Shown here: positions 7,185-15,324 of the stretch, one piece after another
How positions within the stretch are numbered: position 1 is the stretch's first letter
Layout of the letters: each line of letters begins with the position of its first letter
Notes under the pieces: generated by a model
The model's database searches: none
What the model was told of the DNA's origin: nothing
The model's input: the letters and a program-made list of their open reading frames with translations, nothing else
Assembly (NCBI GenBank): GCA_964541225.1
Contig: CAZIPN010000032.1
Location: 1 to 20,475 of the forward strand
Direction of reading: 5' to 3'
Source of the DNA: CAZIPN01 sp964541225
Lineage (GTDB): Bacteria > Actinomycetota > Coriobacteriia > Anaerosomatales > JAAXUF01
Length of the DNA: 20,475 bases
Program-made: the position numbers and the translations under genes

Positions 7185-7234
7185 GCAGGGGGGCTTTCCC
7201 GAGCACGAGGACTGACACTATCCTGTGCAGATGC
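7152..7234 (+). repeat. Right copy of the kimA-upstream repeat, scar of a lost gene 3' end
   Basis: This stretch matches 5011-5092. It contains, from ATG codons at 7159 and 7162 to a TGA at 7213-7215, an open frame whose peptide GDCTAPEQGGFPEHED differs from the acidic protein tail at only three of 16 positions. It overlaps the end of the first kimA in another frame, and the kimA stop lies inside it. The simplest reading is the remnant of a second copy of the acidic-protein gene, most of which was deleted. Confidence 0.75.
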
Positions 7235-7260
7235 ACTACGTCAGACGCGCCACCAATCTC

Positions 7261-7292
7261 GGGCGGTACGAACGCCCCCGCGCGTACGCGCG
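7261..7292 (+). promoter_or_regulatory. Leader hairpin and palindrome before the second kimA
   Basis: GGGCG (7261-7265) pairs with CGCCC (7273-7277) around 7 bases, and a perfect 14-bp palindrome CGCGCGTACGCGCG lies at 7279-7292, about 30 bp before the kimA start. The sequence is unrelated to the leader hairpin of the first copy, although the position is similar. Confidence 0.4.
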
Positions 7293-7319
7293 TGTGCCAG
7301 CAAGGAAGCGCAGGATTGC

Positions 7320-9242
7320 ATGCCCAATCGGCTGAAGAACATCTTCCTTGGTGACCCGCTTCACAACAAAGACACCATGCACCAGCGCTTGTCGAACGGC
7401 ATCGCGCTTGCCGTGTTTTCGAGTGACGCGATCTCCTCGGTCGCGTATGCGACGGGCGAGATCATTCTTGTGCTCTCGCTCGCTGGCGCCGCGTTCCTCC
7501 ATCTAGCGTGGTGGATATCTCTTGCAATCGCGGTTCTCCTCGCAATCGTTGCCGCCTCGTACAGGCAGACGATTCGCGCGTGTCCCACAGGGGGCGGCTC
7601 CTATGTGATCGCGCGTGAGAACCTCGGGGACTTCGCTGGCCTTGTCGCAGGCTCCTCGCTGCTTGTCGACTACACGCTCACGGTATCGGTCTCAATCGCG
7701 TCAGGCACGGCAGCCATCACCTCTGCCTTTCCTGCGCTGATGCCATACACGGTACCGATCTGCTTGGGGTTCGTCGGCATGCTTGCCGTGGCGAACCTGC
7801 GGGGCATCAAGGAGTCCGGTTTGATGTTCTCATTGCTCACGTACACGTTCATCTTGTCGGTGGGTGCGATGATCGTGTGGGGCATCATCACGGTTCTGAC
7901 GAAGGGGGCTGGCGCGATTCAGGTGCCTTCCTCGCACGAGACAATCGTGGCTTCGGGAGGCCTGTCCGCGCTGCTTCTGCTCAGAGCATTCGCTTCGGGG
8001 TGTACTGCGATGACCGGCATCGAGGCTATTGCCGACGGCGTCCAGGCCTTTCGTGAGCCTGTTGCGAAGAATGCCGCTAAGACGATGTCGCGACTGGCGG
8101 GCATTCTGATCGCGCTGTTCCTCGGGATTACGTGGCTGGCCGTAACTGCAGGAGTGCGTGGCGTGGACCAGGAGACGGTGATCAGCCAGCTGTCCCGGCA
8201 GCTGTTTGGGACCGGTCCGGTGTACTTCTTCATTTCTTTCGCCACGATGGCGATTCTCGTGATCGCGGCCAACACCAGCTTCGCGGGTTTCCCAATGCTC
8301 TCGTCGTTCATGGCGGGGCATGACTTCCTCCCGCATCAGCTCAAGGATCGAGGCTACCGGCTGGTGCACAGCAACGGCATCCTGCTGTTGACCGGCGGTG
8401 CGGCGGTGTTGCTCGTAGTCTTCCGCGGTCAGACGAGCGCGCTGATCCCTCTGTACGCGGTCGGCGTGTTCACAGCGTTCACCCTCTCGCAAGCCGGGCT
8501 GGTCCGGCATTGGCTGAGGACCAAAGCCGATCCACAGTGGCGCTTCTCGGCGGTCATCAATGGAGTCGGTGCAGCCGCTACGGGAATCGTCCTGGTCGTG
8601 ATCGCTGTGGCGAAGTTCACTGAGGGCGCATGGGTAGTCATCATTCTCGTGCCGACCATGGTCACCTACTTCCTGTGGATTAAGCGCCGCTACGACATGG
8701 TGAAAGCCGAGCTGGCGTTGCCGGCAACCGAACTCATCGACTTGAATTGGCAGGCGTACAATCGTCTGCACAATCACGTGGTGATCCTGGTCAAGAGCAT
8801 CGATCGCAGACTCGTCCGGGCGCTGCAGTACGCCAAGACACTTCGTGCCGACACGGCGGAGGCCGTATTTGTCGACGCGAGCGGGGACCAAGCGGCAACA
8901 TTCCGCAAAGAGTGGAATCAAGCTGGTCTCGGCATCAGGCTCACCATCGTGGAATCGCCGTTTCGCGAAGTGATCGCGCCGGTGCTCGACTACATCCGGT
9001 CATTTCCACGGCCAACCAAAGACCACATCGTGACGGTCATCGTCCCTGAGTACGCGCCGATGAACGCCGCCGACGCGATGCTGCACGACCAAACGTCGTT
9101 TTGGATCAAGCAGCAGCTCTTCGGCGAGGACGGGGTCATTGTGGCCGACGTGCCATACCATCCGAGCTTCGACGAGGACAAGTATCGAGCGCCGCTTGCC
9201 GAGGGGTCTGAGCGCGAGGCGCAACCCGCAGCCGACGACTGA
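7320..9242 (+). CDS. kimA: KimA-like K+/H+ symporter, second copy
   Basis: The 640-residue paralogue of the gene just upstream has the same KUP-APC architecture and the same ion-site residues: D36 and Y43 in SSDAISSVAYATGE, and D117, Y118, T121 and S125 in LLVDYTLTVSVS. The C-terminal cytoplasmic domain is nearly identical to that of copy one. By hand count the first 204 bases of the two genes are about 79 percent identical, while a 200-base stretch near the 3' end is about 94 percent identical. The C-terminus is about 25 residues shorter and ends in an acidic tail. The ATG at 7320 has an AGGA about five bases upstream. Both copies keep the likely functional residues, so both should be active; they may differ in expression or affinity. 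Confidence 0.88.
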   Translation: MPNRLKNIFLGDPLHNKDTMHQRLSNGIALAVFSSDAISSVAYATGEIILVLSLAGAAFLHLAWWISLAIAVLLAIVAASYRQTIRACPTGGGSYVIARENLGDFAGLVAGSSLLVDYTLTVSVSIASGTAAITSAFPALMPYTVPICLGFVGMLAVANLRGIKESGLMFSLLTYTFILSVGAMIVWGIITVLTKGAGAIQVPSSHETIVASGGLSALLLLRAFASGCTAMTGIEAIADGVQAFREPVAKNAAKTMSRLAGILIALFLGITWLAVTAGVRGVDQETVISQLSRQLFGTGPVYFFISFATMAILVIAANTSFAGFPMLSSFMAGHDFLPHQLKDRGYRLVHSNGILLLTGGAAVLLVVFRGQTSALIPLYAVGVFTAFTLSQAGLVRHWLRTKADPQWRFSAVINGVGAAATGIVLVVIAVAKFTEGAWVVIILVPTMVTYFLWIKRRYDMVKAELALPATELIDLNWQAYNRLHNHVVILVKSIDRRLVRALQYAKTLRADTAEAVFVDASGDQAATFRKEWNQAGLGIRLTIVESPFREVIAPVLDYIRSFPRPTKDHIVTVIVPEYAPMNAADAMLHDQTSFWIKQQLFGEDGVIVADVPYHPSFDEDKYRAPLAEGSEREAQPAADD

Positions 9243-9444
9243 CGGCCAGGCGTCGGGCGCGGCGTTGCGGTCCGCTGCAGGAACCCGCGTCGTGGTCGTG
9301 CAACGGAGCAGGCGTTGGGCTGGCGACCCGCTCGCCCCGGTTCACACAAGCGTTCCACCCATGTTGCGCAGCGTTCACCACTCTTCGTCGACTGCCGAGT
9401 AGGGTGAGGAACCCGTCGGTGCTTTGCGGTCGAAAGGTGGAAGC

Positions 9445-10164
9445 GTGGACGTGGTGATCACGTTCGTCCACCAGTGGGAGTGGCTACTGCTCGGGTTCAT
9501 CGCTGCGCTCGAGGTAAGCATCCTCGTCCACGCACTACGTGAGACGCGGGAGCGACAGCATCTGGTCAAGGAGATGCAAAGCACGCGGGTCGAACTTGGT
9601 CGCGAAACGTACGTGGCCATGAAACGTAGCGCACTGTCGGAGGCGAAGCGGCACGTGTGCTTCGTGAGCCGCACGCTGAACGCGGATCTCGGCATGATGG
9701 GAGATCGAGACCTCGGACGGCTGTACCGGCCCGAGGTGAGCTATCGGTGCATCAGCGGCAACGATCCCTCAAGGCTACACGACATGTTCAATCTGCATCG
9801 GTGCGGCGTCGAAGTTCGGCTGAATCCACTCGCGATGGTCTCAACGTTTCGCTTCCATGCGTGGGATGACCGAGGTGCGATCCTGGGCTTCTCCGACGAA
9901 GCCGAAGAGCACGAGATACGAGGCATCGAAGCCATCAATCCGTACTTCAGTCGCGTACTGTGCCAGCATTTCGACAGGATGTGGGAGGAGAGCGTCCCGT
10001 GGGAGCAGTGGGCCGCTTCCCTCATCCTCAGTGCGCAAGGGACGGTTGCCGAGGACCCGGTGCAGGAACTCGCCGAGCAGTGGAAGCTGCCCGAGCGCTC
10101 TGCCGAGGAACTGCGGGAGCTTCTCGGCAGGGCGGAGCCTGTGGTGCAGGGCTCGATGCGGTAG
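9445..10164 (+). CDS. Membrane-anchored hypothetical protein between kimA and the RCK pair
   Basis: The 239-residue product has one hydrophobic N-terminal segment at about residues 9-28 (WLLLGFIAALEVSILVHAL), a charged helical stretch to about 60, and a cytoplasmic domain. GTG at 9445 is preferred because AAAGGTGG (9433-9440) lies just before it. The pattern of a middle segment HAWDDRGAILGF followed by FSRVLCQHFDRMWEE resembles the C-terminal half of phospholipase D-like domains that also occur in some regulators, but the catalytic HxK motif is absent, so I do not call an enzyme. It converges on the RCK genes with 5 bp between the stop codons. Its position inside the potassium island suggests, but does not show, a related role. 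Confidence 0.75.
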   Translation: MDVVITFVHQWEWLLLGFIAALEVSILVHALRETRERQHLVKEMQSTRVELGRETYVAMKRSALSEAKRHVCFVSRTLNADLGMMGDRDLGRLYRPEVSYRCISGNDPSRLHDMFNLHRCGVEVRLNPLAMVSTFRFHAWDDRGAILGFSDEAEEHEIRGIEAINPYFSRVLCQHFDRMWEESVPWEQWAASLILSAQGTVAEDPVQELAEQWKLPERSAEELRELLGRAEPVVQGSMR

Positions 10165-10169
10165 CCGTC

Positions 10170-10841
10170 CTAGCGGTCGTTCGAGATGCCGAGAGCCGTG
10201 CGCACCTCATCCTCGCGCTGGCCGTCAGAGAACATCAGCAGCTGGTCACCGGCGGCAAGGACGGTGTCGCCTTTCGCGACTCGCATGCCGGTTTGCTGAC
10301 TGATGATTGCCATGACGTGCGAGTTCTCGGGCAGCACGAGTTCGGCCAGCGACTTGCCGATCGAAGTCGCGCCTTCTGGCAGGGTTATCTCGTCGATCGA
10401 GACGTTGTCGGCTTGGAGGCGCAGCAACGTGACGAGGTCGCCGAAACCGAGCTCCTTCTCGACGAGTGCCAGCATGACGGACGTTGAGGAGACGGGGACG
10501 TCGACGCCGAAGTCCTTAGTGAAGAGCCACTCGTTTCGCGGATGGTTGATACGCGCGAACACCTTCGCCGAGCCGAAGTGCTTGGCAAGCATGGCCACAA
10601 CCAAGTTGTCCTCATCGTCGCCGGTTGCGGCAATGGTGAGGTCTGCCTCGGCGATGTGCGCATGCTCGAGTACTTCCGGTTCGCACGCATCGCCGTGGAT
10701 GACGCTGACGTCCGGCATCATGCATTCGACCAACTCCGCGCGGTCGAACCGAGATTCAAGCAGCGTGATGTCATGATCCGCCCGAAGTTCCTGGGCCAAG
10801 AAGAGTCCCGACTTGCCGGCCCCGATGATGAAGATTCGCAT
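10170..10841 (-). CDS. trkA: RCK potassium-transport protein (TrkA/CeoB type), second of the pair
   Basis: The 223-residue protein is a single RCK unit: an NAD-binding Rossmann part (TrkA-N) with GAGKSG at residues 7-12 and an acidic E29 at the end of strand two, then a TrkA-C ligand-binding part from about residue 135. Such subunits bind NAD(H) or nucleotides and gate K+ transporters from the cytoplasmic side. The gene starts 9 bp after its partner at 10851-11498, so the two are co-transcribed and probably form a hetero-assembly. GAGxxG here and GxGRVG in the partner recall CeoB and CeoC of mycobacteria. No TrkH or KtrB is in the window; the KimA permeases next door are the visible candidate partners. 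Confidence 0.92.
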   Translation of the reverse strand: MRIFIIGAGKSGLFLAQELRADHDITLLESRFDRAELVECMMPDVSVIHGDACEPEVLEHAHIAEADLTIAATGDDEDNLVVAMLAKHFGSAKVFARINHPRNEWLFTKDFGVDVPVSSTSVMLALVEKELGFGDLVTLLRLQADNVSIDEITLPEGATSIGKSLAELVLPENSHVMAIISQQTGMRVAKGDTVLAAGDQLLMFSDGQREDEVRTALGISNDR

Positions 10842-10850
10842 TGTCGCCTC

Positions 10851-11498
10851 CTACTGCAAGCCGAGAAGCTTGCGAAGGTCCGGGGCCGAGTTTCGGACGA
10901 TGGCCATGAACAGCTGGTCACCAGTTTGGACCACGTCGGTGTCGGAGAGCAGGATGGCTTCGTCGCCACGCTCTGCGGCCACAAGCGACAACACATGCGG
11001 CATCTCGAGATCGAGCACGCGCTTGCCATCCAGCTCTTCTGGCGCCTCAATGTCGACGAGCACGACTTCACCCTCGCCGAAGGCGTAGTCGCTGCGCACC
11101 TTGGGATCGAGGAGCATTGCGAGCAGGCGCGACGAGGACCACTGAACTGCCGATACCGTGGGGATGCCGAAGCTCTCGTAGATCACGGCGCGCTTGGGAT
11201 CGAAGATGCGTGCGATGACGAGGGGGACGTTGAAGCGCTCACGAGCGACACGTGCCGCGACGATGTTGCTGTTGTCGCCGCTGGTGCATGCCGCAAACGC
11301 ATCTGCACGCTGGATTCCGGCTTTGATGAGCGTATCGCGGTCGAAGACTTCGCCGTTCAGGCGCAGTCCACTGATGCTCTCGAACTCCTCGTACACGTCC
11401 GGATTGCGGTCGATCACCGCGATCGTGTGGCCCAGCGTCTCGAGTTCATGTGCGAGGTAGCGGCCGACTCGGCCGTACCCACCGATCACCACATGCAT
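10851..11498 (-). CDS. trkA: RCK potassium-transport protein (TrkA/CeoC type), first of the pair
   Basis: The 215-residue protein has the TrkA-N Rossmann motif GGYGRVG at residues 6-12 with D30 at the end of strand two, and a TrkA-C part from about residue 133. GAGGAGTGACGAT directly precedes the ATG at 11498, giving a strong ribosome-binding site. It is the first gene of a two-gene leftward operon and is divergent from the ABC exporter. Having two half-size RCK proteins, rather than one double-length TrkA, is the arrangement known from actinobacteria. Its job is presumably to couple K+ uptake to nucleotide or redox state; the transporter it gates is not proven. Confidence 0.92.
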   Translation of the reverse strand: MHVVIGGYGRVGRYLAHELETLGHTIAVIDRNPDVYEEFESISGLRLNGEVFDRDTLIKAGIQRADAFAACTSGDNSNIVAARVARERFNVPLVIARIFDPKRAVIYESFGIPTVSAVQWSSSRLLAMLLDPKVRSDYAFGEGEVVLVDIEAPEELDGKRVLDLEMPHVLSLVAAERGDEAILLSDTDVVQTGDQLFMAIVRNSAPDLRKLLGLQ

Positions 11499-11658
11499 AT
11501 CGTCACTCCTCGATCTTTGCGCTCAAAGTCGCGTTCTCTCGTCAGTACGCGCATCCCACCATGCTAGTACGCGCGCGGGCGAACGTCACCAAACACTTAT
11601 GTCGGATCGCGCGACACGAGATCATCGGAGTGGGCTGGAACGCGACCTCGTCGCCTCC

Positions 11659-11673
11659 CAGATGTAGTATCTG
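11659..11673 (+). promoter_or_regulatory. Candidate -10 box inside a small dyad, ABC operon
   Basis: TAGTAT at 11665-11670 resembles a -10 hexamer and sits within the dyad CAGAT-GTAGT-ATCTG (11659-11673), about 70 bp before the leader ORF. No good -35 hexamer is visible 16-18 bp upstream, so a regulator binding the dyad could be involved. Weak evidence. Confidence 0.3.
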
Positions 11674-11738
11674 AGCGCACAGGTCGCCGGGTGTGAAGCA
11701 ATCCCGAATCGCTGTACGAGAGCCACGCAAGGAGAAGC

Positions 11739-11786
11739 ATGCTGCGACAAGCAATACCCCCGGCTTCCGTCGGGGAGCGATCGTGA
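11739..11786 (+). CDS. 15-codon leader ORF, coupled to the ABC ATPase gene
   Basis: The frame encodes MLRQAIPPASVGERS and has the best ribosome-binding site in the region, AAGGAG seven codon-free bases or fewer before its ATG. Its TGA (11784-11786) shares one base with the ATG of the ATPase gene. A hairpin at 11758-11775 lies within it and pairs the bases used as the ATPase ribosome-binding site. Start, spacing, stop overlap and hairpin together fit a regulatory leader peptide, as known for some resistance and export genes. The prolines at codons 7-8 are a plausible slow point. No homologue is known to me. Confidence 0.5.
   Translation: MLRQAIPPASVGERS
11758..11775 (+). promoter_or_regulatory. 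Hairpin masking the ABC ATPase ribosome-binding site
   Basis: CCCCGGC (11758-11764) pairs with GTCGGGG (11769-11775) over 7 bp, with one G-U pair that forms in the + strand RNA and a TTCC loop. The right arm includes GGGG of the Shine-Dalgarno GGGGAG (11772-11777), which is 8 bases before the ATPase ATG. Ribosomes moving through the leader ORF would open it, which couples the two translations. Confidence 0.5.
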
Positions 11787-12742
11787 TGACGTCCGGTTTC
11801 ACTACGTCGATCGTCTCGGTAGACAGCCTCGTCAAGCGATTTGGCGAGACAACCGCGGTTGACGGCGTGTCTTTTGAGATTGGCGAAGGGTCGATCTTCG
11901 GCCTGCTCGGCCCAAATGGTGCCGGGAAGACGACGACCATCTCGATGATCTCGTGTCTGATCGCGCCGGATGCCGGCGATGTCCTGGTGGATGGCCACTC
12001 CGTGCGCACCGACTCGGCGGGGGTGCGCCGCATTCTCGGCGTGGTACCCCAAGAGATCGCGCTGTATCCGACGCTTTCGGCTGGCGAGAATCTGCGGTTC
12101 TGGGGACGCATGTACGGACTCGGAGGGCGGAGACTGGAGGACGCGGTCGCCTACGGTCTGAAGATGGCGGGTCTTGAGGACCAGGGTCGGAAGCGGATCG
12201 AGGCCTTCTCGGGAGGAATGAAGCGGCGCATCAACATCGCGGCGGGCATTCTGCATCGACCACGCGTGCTGCTCATGGATGAGCCGACCGTCGGCATTGA
12301 CCCGCAGAGTCGCAATCACATTCTGGACACCGTGCGCGAGCTCAACCGTGATGGCATGACGGTCGTGTACACGAGCCACTACATGGAAGAAGTCGAAGCG
12401 CTGTGCGACCGCGTGGCCATCATCGATAACGGTGAGGTGATCGCACTCGGCGCCTTGGAAGAACTGCGGGCACTCGTCGGCGACGAAGACCGCGTGCACA
12501 TCGAGCTTGCTGGCGATCACCATGACGCAGTGCTCGCGGCCGTGCGTGCCTCGGCGGGAATCTCACGAGCCGAGCTCACCGAATCCACGCTTGAGATCTT
12601 TGCTCCCGAGGCGGCGCCCGTGCTCGGTACCATCGTCAGTGCTGTCACTGGCGCTGGCGGAATCGTGCGCTCGATGGAGGTTGTGGAGCCCAATCTGGAG
12701 TCGGTGTTCCTGCATCTCACTGGACGAGCGCTGAGGGACTGA
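11786..12742 (+). CDS. ABC-2 type exporter, ATP-binding subunit
   Basis: The 318-residue ATPase energises the two membrane proteins encoded next. Walker A is GPNGAGKTT at residues 42-50, the Q-loop is Q89, the signature is FSGGM at 141-145, Walker B is VLLMDEPT with E166, and a switch His occurs in YTSHYMEE. A roughly 80-residue C-terminal extension of the type seen in drug and daunorubicin-like exporters follows. The ATG at 11786 is chosen because Walker A is then at the usual distance and GGGGAG precedes it; an upstream extension lacks conserved features. The following gene starts 2 bp after the stop. The substrate cannot be told from sequence: an antibiotic, lipid or peptide is possible. 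Confidence 0.93.
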   Translation: MTSGFTTSIVSVDSLVKRFGETTAVDGVSFEIGEGSIFGLLGPNGAGKTTTISMISCLIAPDAGDVLVDGHSVRTDSAGVRRILGVVPQEIALYPTLSAGENLRFWGRMYGLGGRRLEDAVAYGLKMAGLEDQGRKRIEAFSGGMKRRINIAAGILHRPRVLLMDEPTVGIDPQSRNHILDTVRELNRDGMTVVYTSHYMEEVEALCDRVAIIDNGEVIALGALEELRALVGDEDRVHIELAGDHHDAVLAAVRASAGISRAELTESTLEIFAPEAAPVLGTIVSAVTGAGGIVRSMEVVEPNLESVFLHLTGRALRD

Positions 12743-12744
12743 CG

Positions 12745-13995
12745 ATGCGCGCCGTCATCATCGCGCTCAAGGACCTGCGGATCTGGGCGCGGGATCCCTC
12801 TGCGCTGGGCATTCTCTTGGCGATGCCTGCCGTGCTGATCGTCATCCTTGGGTCGGCACTTGGGGGCGTGATGAGCGGGAATGGGGGCGACACACAGATC
12901 AAAGTCGCGATCGTCAATCTCGACTCGCGAATACTGAATACGACTCGTTCAGACGATCAGGCGGCCAAGCTTGAAGACGCGCTCACGAACTCGGACCGCA
13001 TCAAGTCGCTCTTCTCTATCGAGCGATCTCGCGATCTGGCGGGCACGCGTGCGCGAGTGGCGAGTGGGGAACTCGCAGCGGCTCTCGTGATCCCCAAGGG
13101 GTTCGGAGCGCACCTGGGCGACGGGCAGTCAGTGAACTTGCAGGTGTTGACCGACCCGGGCTCCGGCACCTCGGCGGGAATCTGGGAGAGCGTGGTCAAA
13201 GCCGTCGCGACGAAGTACTCGGCGGTCACGATTGTTGTGCGGACGTCCCTTGAGGCGGCCCAGAACAGCGACTCCGCCCTGCTTGCCCAGCCGGGAGGAG
13301 CTCAGCAAGTTGAGGGACTCGCCATAACGCAAGCGGCGAGGGACGATGCGCTGGATTCCGTCGCCGTCAACGACACGGTCGTGAGCGGCAACGTGAAGGT
13401 CACGTCGCTGGACTACTACGCGTTGTCGATGACCGCCATGTTCCTGATGTTCGGCTCGATGTACGGTGCCTTCTCCATCATTCGTGAGCGCCGAGAGCAG
13501 ACGATGTCACGCATGTTGGCTTCGCCCGCGCCGAGAAGCGCGGTGGTGGGCGGCAAGATGCTCGGCGTCTTTGCGCTCGGTGCCGCGCAGTTCCTCGCGC
13601 TGTACCTCTTCACGAAATTCGTGCTGCATGTGCAGTGGGGAGTGAATCCGATTGCGACGCTGCTCGTCGCGCTCTCGGCGGTGGCTGCTGTCACGGGACT
13701 GGCGACGCTCATCGCCAGTCTGGCGAAGAGCGAGCGTGGAGTGGGAGGGATCGGCCCGCTTGTCGTGCAGATACAGGCGCTCGTGGGAGGAGCGTTCTTC
13801 CCGATCTCGGTGTTGCCGATCTGGCTGCAGTGGGTGCGCTTCCTGTCGGTGGTCGGTTGGACGATCGAGGGATGGCGTCGCGTACAGGTTGAAGGGCTCG
13901 GGGTGACGGCCGTTCTTGGTCCGGTCGGCGTACTCCTTGGTTTCGCAGCGGCGTTCTATCTGGTTGGGGTTGCGAGAACGGCGGCACGCGCGTGA
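12745..13995 (+). CDS. ABC-2 type exporter, permease subunit 1
   Basis: The 416-residue protein has the ABC-2 (ABC2_membrane_3 type) layout: one membrane helix near residues 20-40, a large extracytoplasmic domain to about 220, then five or six helices in the last 190 residues. The segment EQTMSRMLASPAPRSAVVGGKML is typical of the cytoplasmic coupling helix that touches the ATPase. The gene begins 2 bp after the ATPase stop and its end overlaps the start of the second permease by 4 bp, so the three are translationally coupled. With the paralogous next gene it should form a heterodimeric channel. Confidence 0.92.
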   Translation: MRAVIIALKDLRIWARDPSALGILLAMPAVLIVILGSALGGVMSGNGGDTQIKVAIVNLDSRILNTTRSDDQAAKLEDALTNSDRIKSLFSIERSRDLAGTRARVASGELAAALVIPKGFGAHLGDGQSVNLQVLTDPGSGTSAGIWESVVKAVATKYSAVTIVVRTSLEAAQNSDSALLAQPGGAQQVEGLAITQAARDDALDSVAVNDTVVSGNVKVTSLDYYALSMTAMFLMFGSMYGAFSIIRERREQTMSRMLASPAPRSAVVGGKMLGVFALGAAQFLALYLFTKFVLHVQWGVNPIATLLVALSAVAAVTGLATLIASLAKSERGVGGIGPLVVQIQALVGGAFFPISVLPIWLQWVRFLSVVGWTIEGWRRVQVEGLGVTAVLGPVGVLLGFAAAFYLVGVARTAARA

Positions 13996-15203
13996 GACGG
14001 ATCCTCGCCATAACGGGGCTCAACTTCCGAGAGATGTTTCGCGACCGCGGGGAGATGGTGAGCGTTTTCGTGCTGCCTCTTCTGCTCACCTGGGTCTTCG
14101 GGCTTGCATTCGGCTCAGGTGGCGGTGTCGGAGCGGCCACCAAGATCCCAATCGCCGATGAGGATCACTCGGCGTACTCGCAGTACCTGGTGGCTTCACT
14201 CGATCAAACCGGCACATACGCTCCAGATCCGATGAGTGAAGCGGATGCGCGTGCGAGAGTGCGCACGGGAGACGCCGCGGTAGCGGTGATCATTCCCGCT
14301 GGTTTCGGCAAAGACGTCGAACGCGGCACGACGGCAACGGTCACGACGGTGCGGGATCCTGGTTCCACGACCGCACAGGCGATCGTTGAGGTCGTGCGCG
14401 GGGCTACCGCCAAGATCGCCACGAACGCCAAGGCCGCACACGTCACAGGGGACGCGCTCGTCCTCGGGGGAAACGGGATCTACCCAGCGAATGCGCCGGA
14501 CTTCCCTGCGCTCTTCGACGAGGCCAATCGATTCTGGAAGCCAGATCCACCGGTGGGGACCGACTCCTCTGCGGTGCGAGCGAACGCGACACACTCCGCT
14601 GAGCTCTCAGCGCCAGCGAGCACGCAATACTCGCTCGGCTTCACCGTGTTCTTCGTGCTCATGCTCGCCTTCAGCGGAGCAGGCGGTTTGCTGGAGGAGC
14701 GGGAGCACGGAACGCTTCGTCGGCTCCTGGCAGCTCCAGCAAGTCGCTTCGAGATTGTGGGCGGCAAGGTACTGGGCGTTGCCGCGATGTCGGCGTTCGA
14801 AGCGGCGGTTCTTGTCGGCTTCGGCGTGCTCCTATTCCACGTGCCGTGGGGGAACGCACCTCTCGCGGTGGCAGCGGTATTGGGCTCACTCGTGCTTGCT
14901 TCCACCGGGCTGGCCATCATGTGTTCGGTTCTCGTTCGTACTCGGAGCCAACTCTCCGCCGTGGCTCCGGCGCTCACTACTTCGCTCGCCATGCTCGGCG
15001 GGTGCTACTGGCCGGTGGAGATTACGCCGCCGTTCATGCAGAAGATAGCGCTGGTGACTCCCACCGGATGGACGATGACAGCACTCAAGAACGTGGTTGC
15101 TCGCGGACTCGGGATTGAGAGCGTGATAGTCCCGTGCGCGGTGCTGCTTGGGATGGCGGCGGTGTTCTTCGCGATTGGGCTGGCGAGACTCCGGATCGAA
15201 TAG
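13992..15203 (+). CDS. ABC-2 type exporter, permease subunit 2
   Basis: The 403-residue paralogue of the preceding permease has the same order of parts: a first membrane helix at about residues 24-42, an extracytoplasmic domain to about 210, then a membrane domain. GLLEEREHGTLRRLLAAPAS and the following FEIVGGKVLG match the coupling region of the family. It starts at a GTG that overlaps the TGA of the upstream gene (GTGA), so its translation depends on the neighbour. The heteromeric transporter would pump its substrate outward. No regulator gene lies beside the operon, which makes the upstream leader ORF more notable. Confidence 0.92.
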   Translation: MRRILAITGLNFREMFRDRGEMVSVFVLPLLLTWVFGLAFGSGGGVGAATKIPIADEDHSAYSQYLVASLDQTGTYAPDPMSEADARARVRTGDAAVAVIIPAGFGKDVERGTTATVTTVRDPGSTTAQAIVEVVRGATAKIATNAKAAHVTGDALVLGGNGIYPANAPDFPALFDEANRFWKPDPPVGTDSSAVRANATHSAELSAPASTQYSLGFTVFFVLMLAFSGAGGLLEEREHGTLRRLLAAPASRFEIVGGKVLGVAAMSAFEAAVLVGFGVLLFHVPWGNAPLAVAAVLGSLVLASTGLAIMCSVLVRTRSQLSAVAPALTTSLAMLGGCYWPVEITPPFMQKIALVTPTGWTMTALKNVVARGLGIESVIVPCAVLLGMAAVFFAIGLARLRIE

Positions 15204-15324
15204 CGTCGGCCGCGCGCGAGCTCGTCGCGGGTGAGGCCGCTGGCACGGTGAGTCACACACATACAACGGGTACGCTAGGATGGCGACAGGCGGCGTCATT
15301 GTGCCCAGCCGGAAGGGGAGTGCC

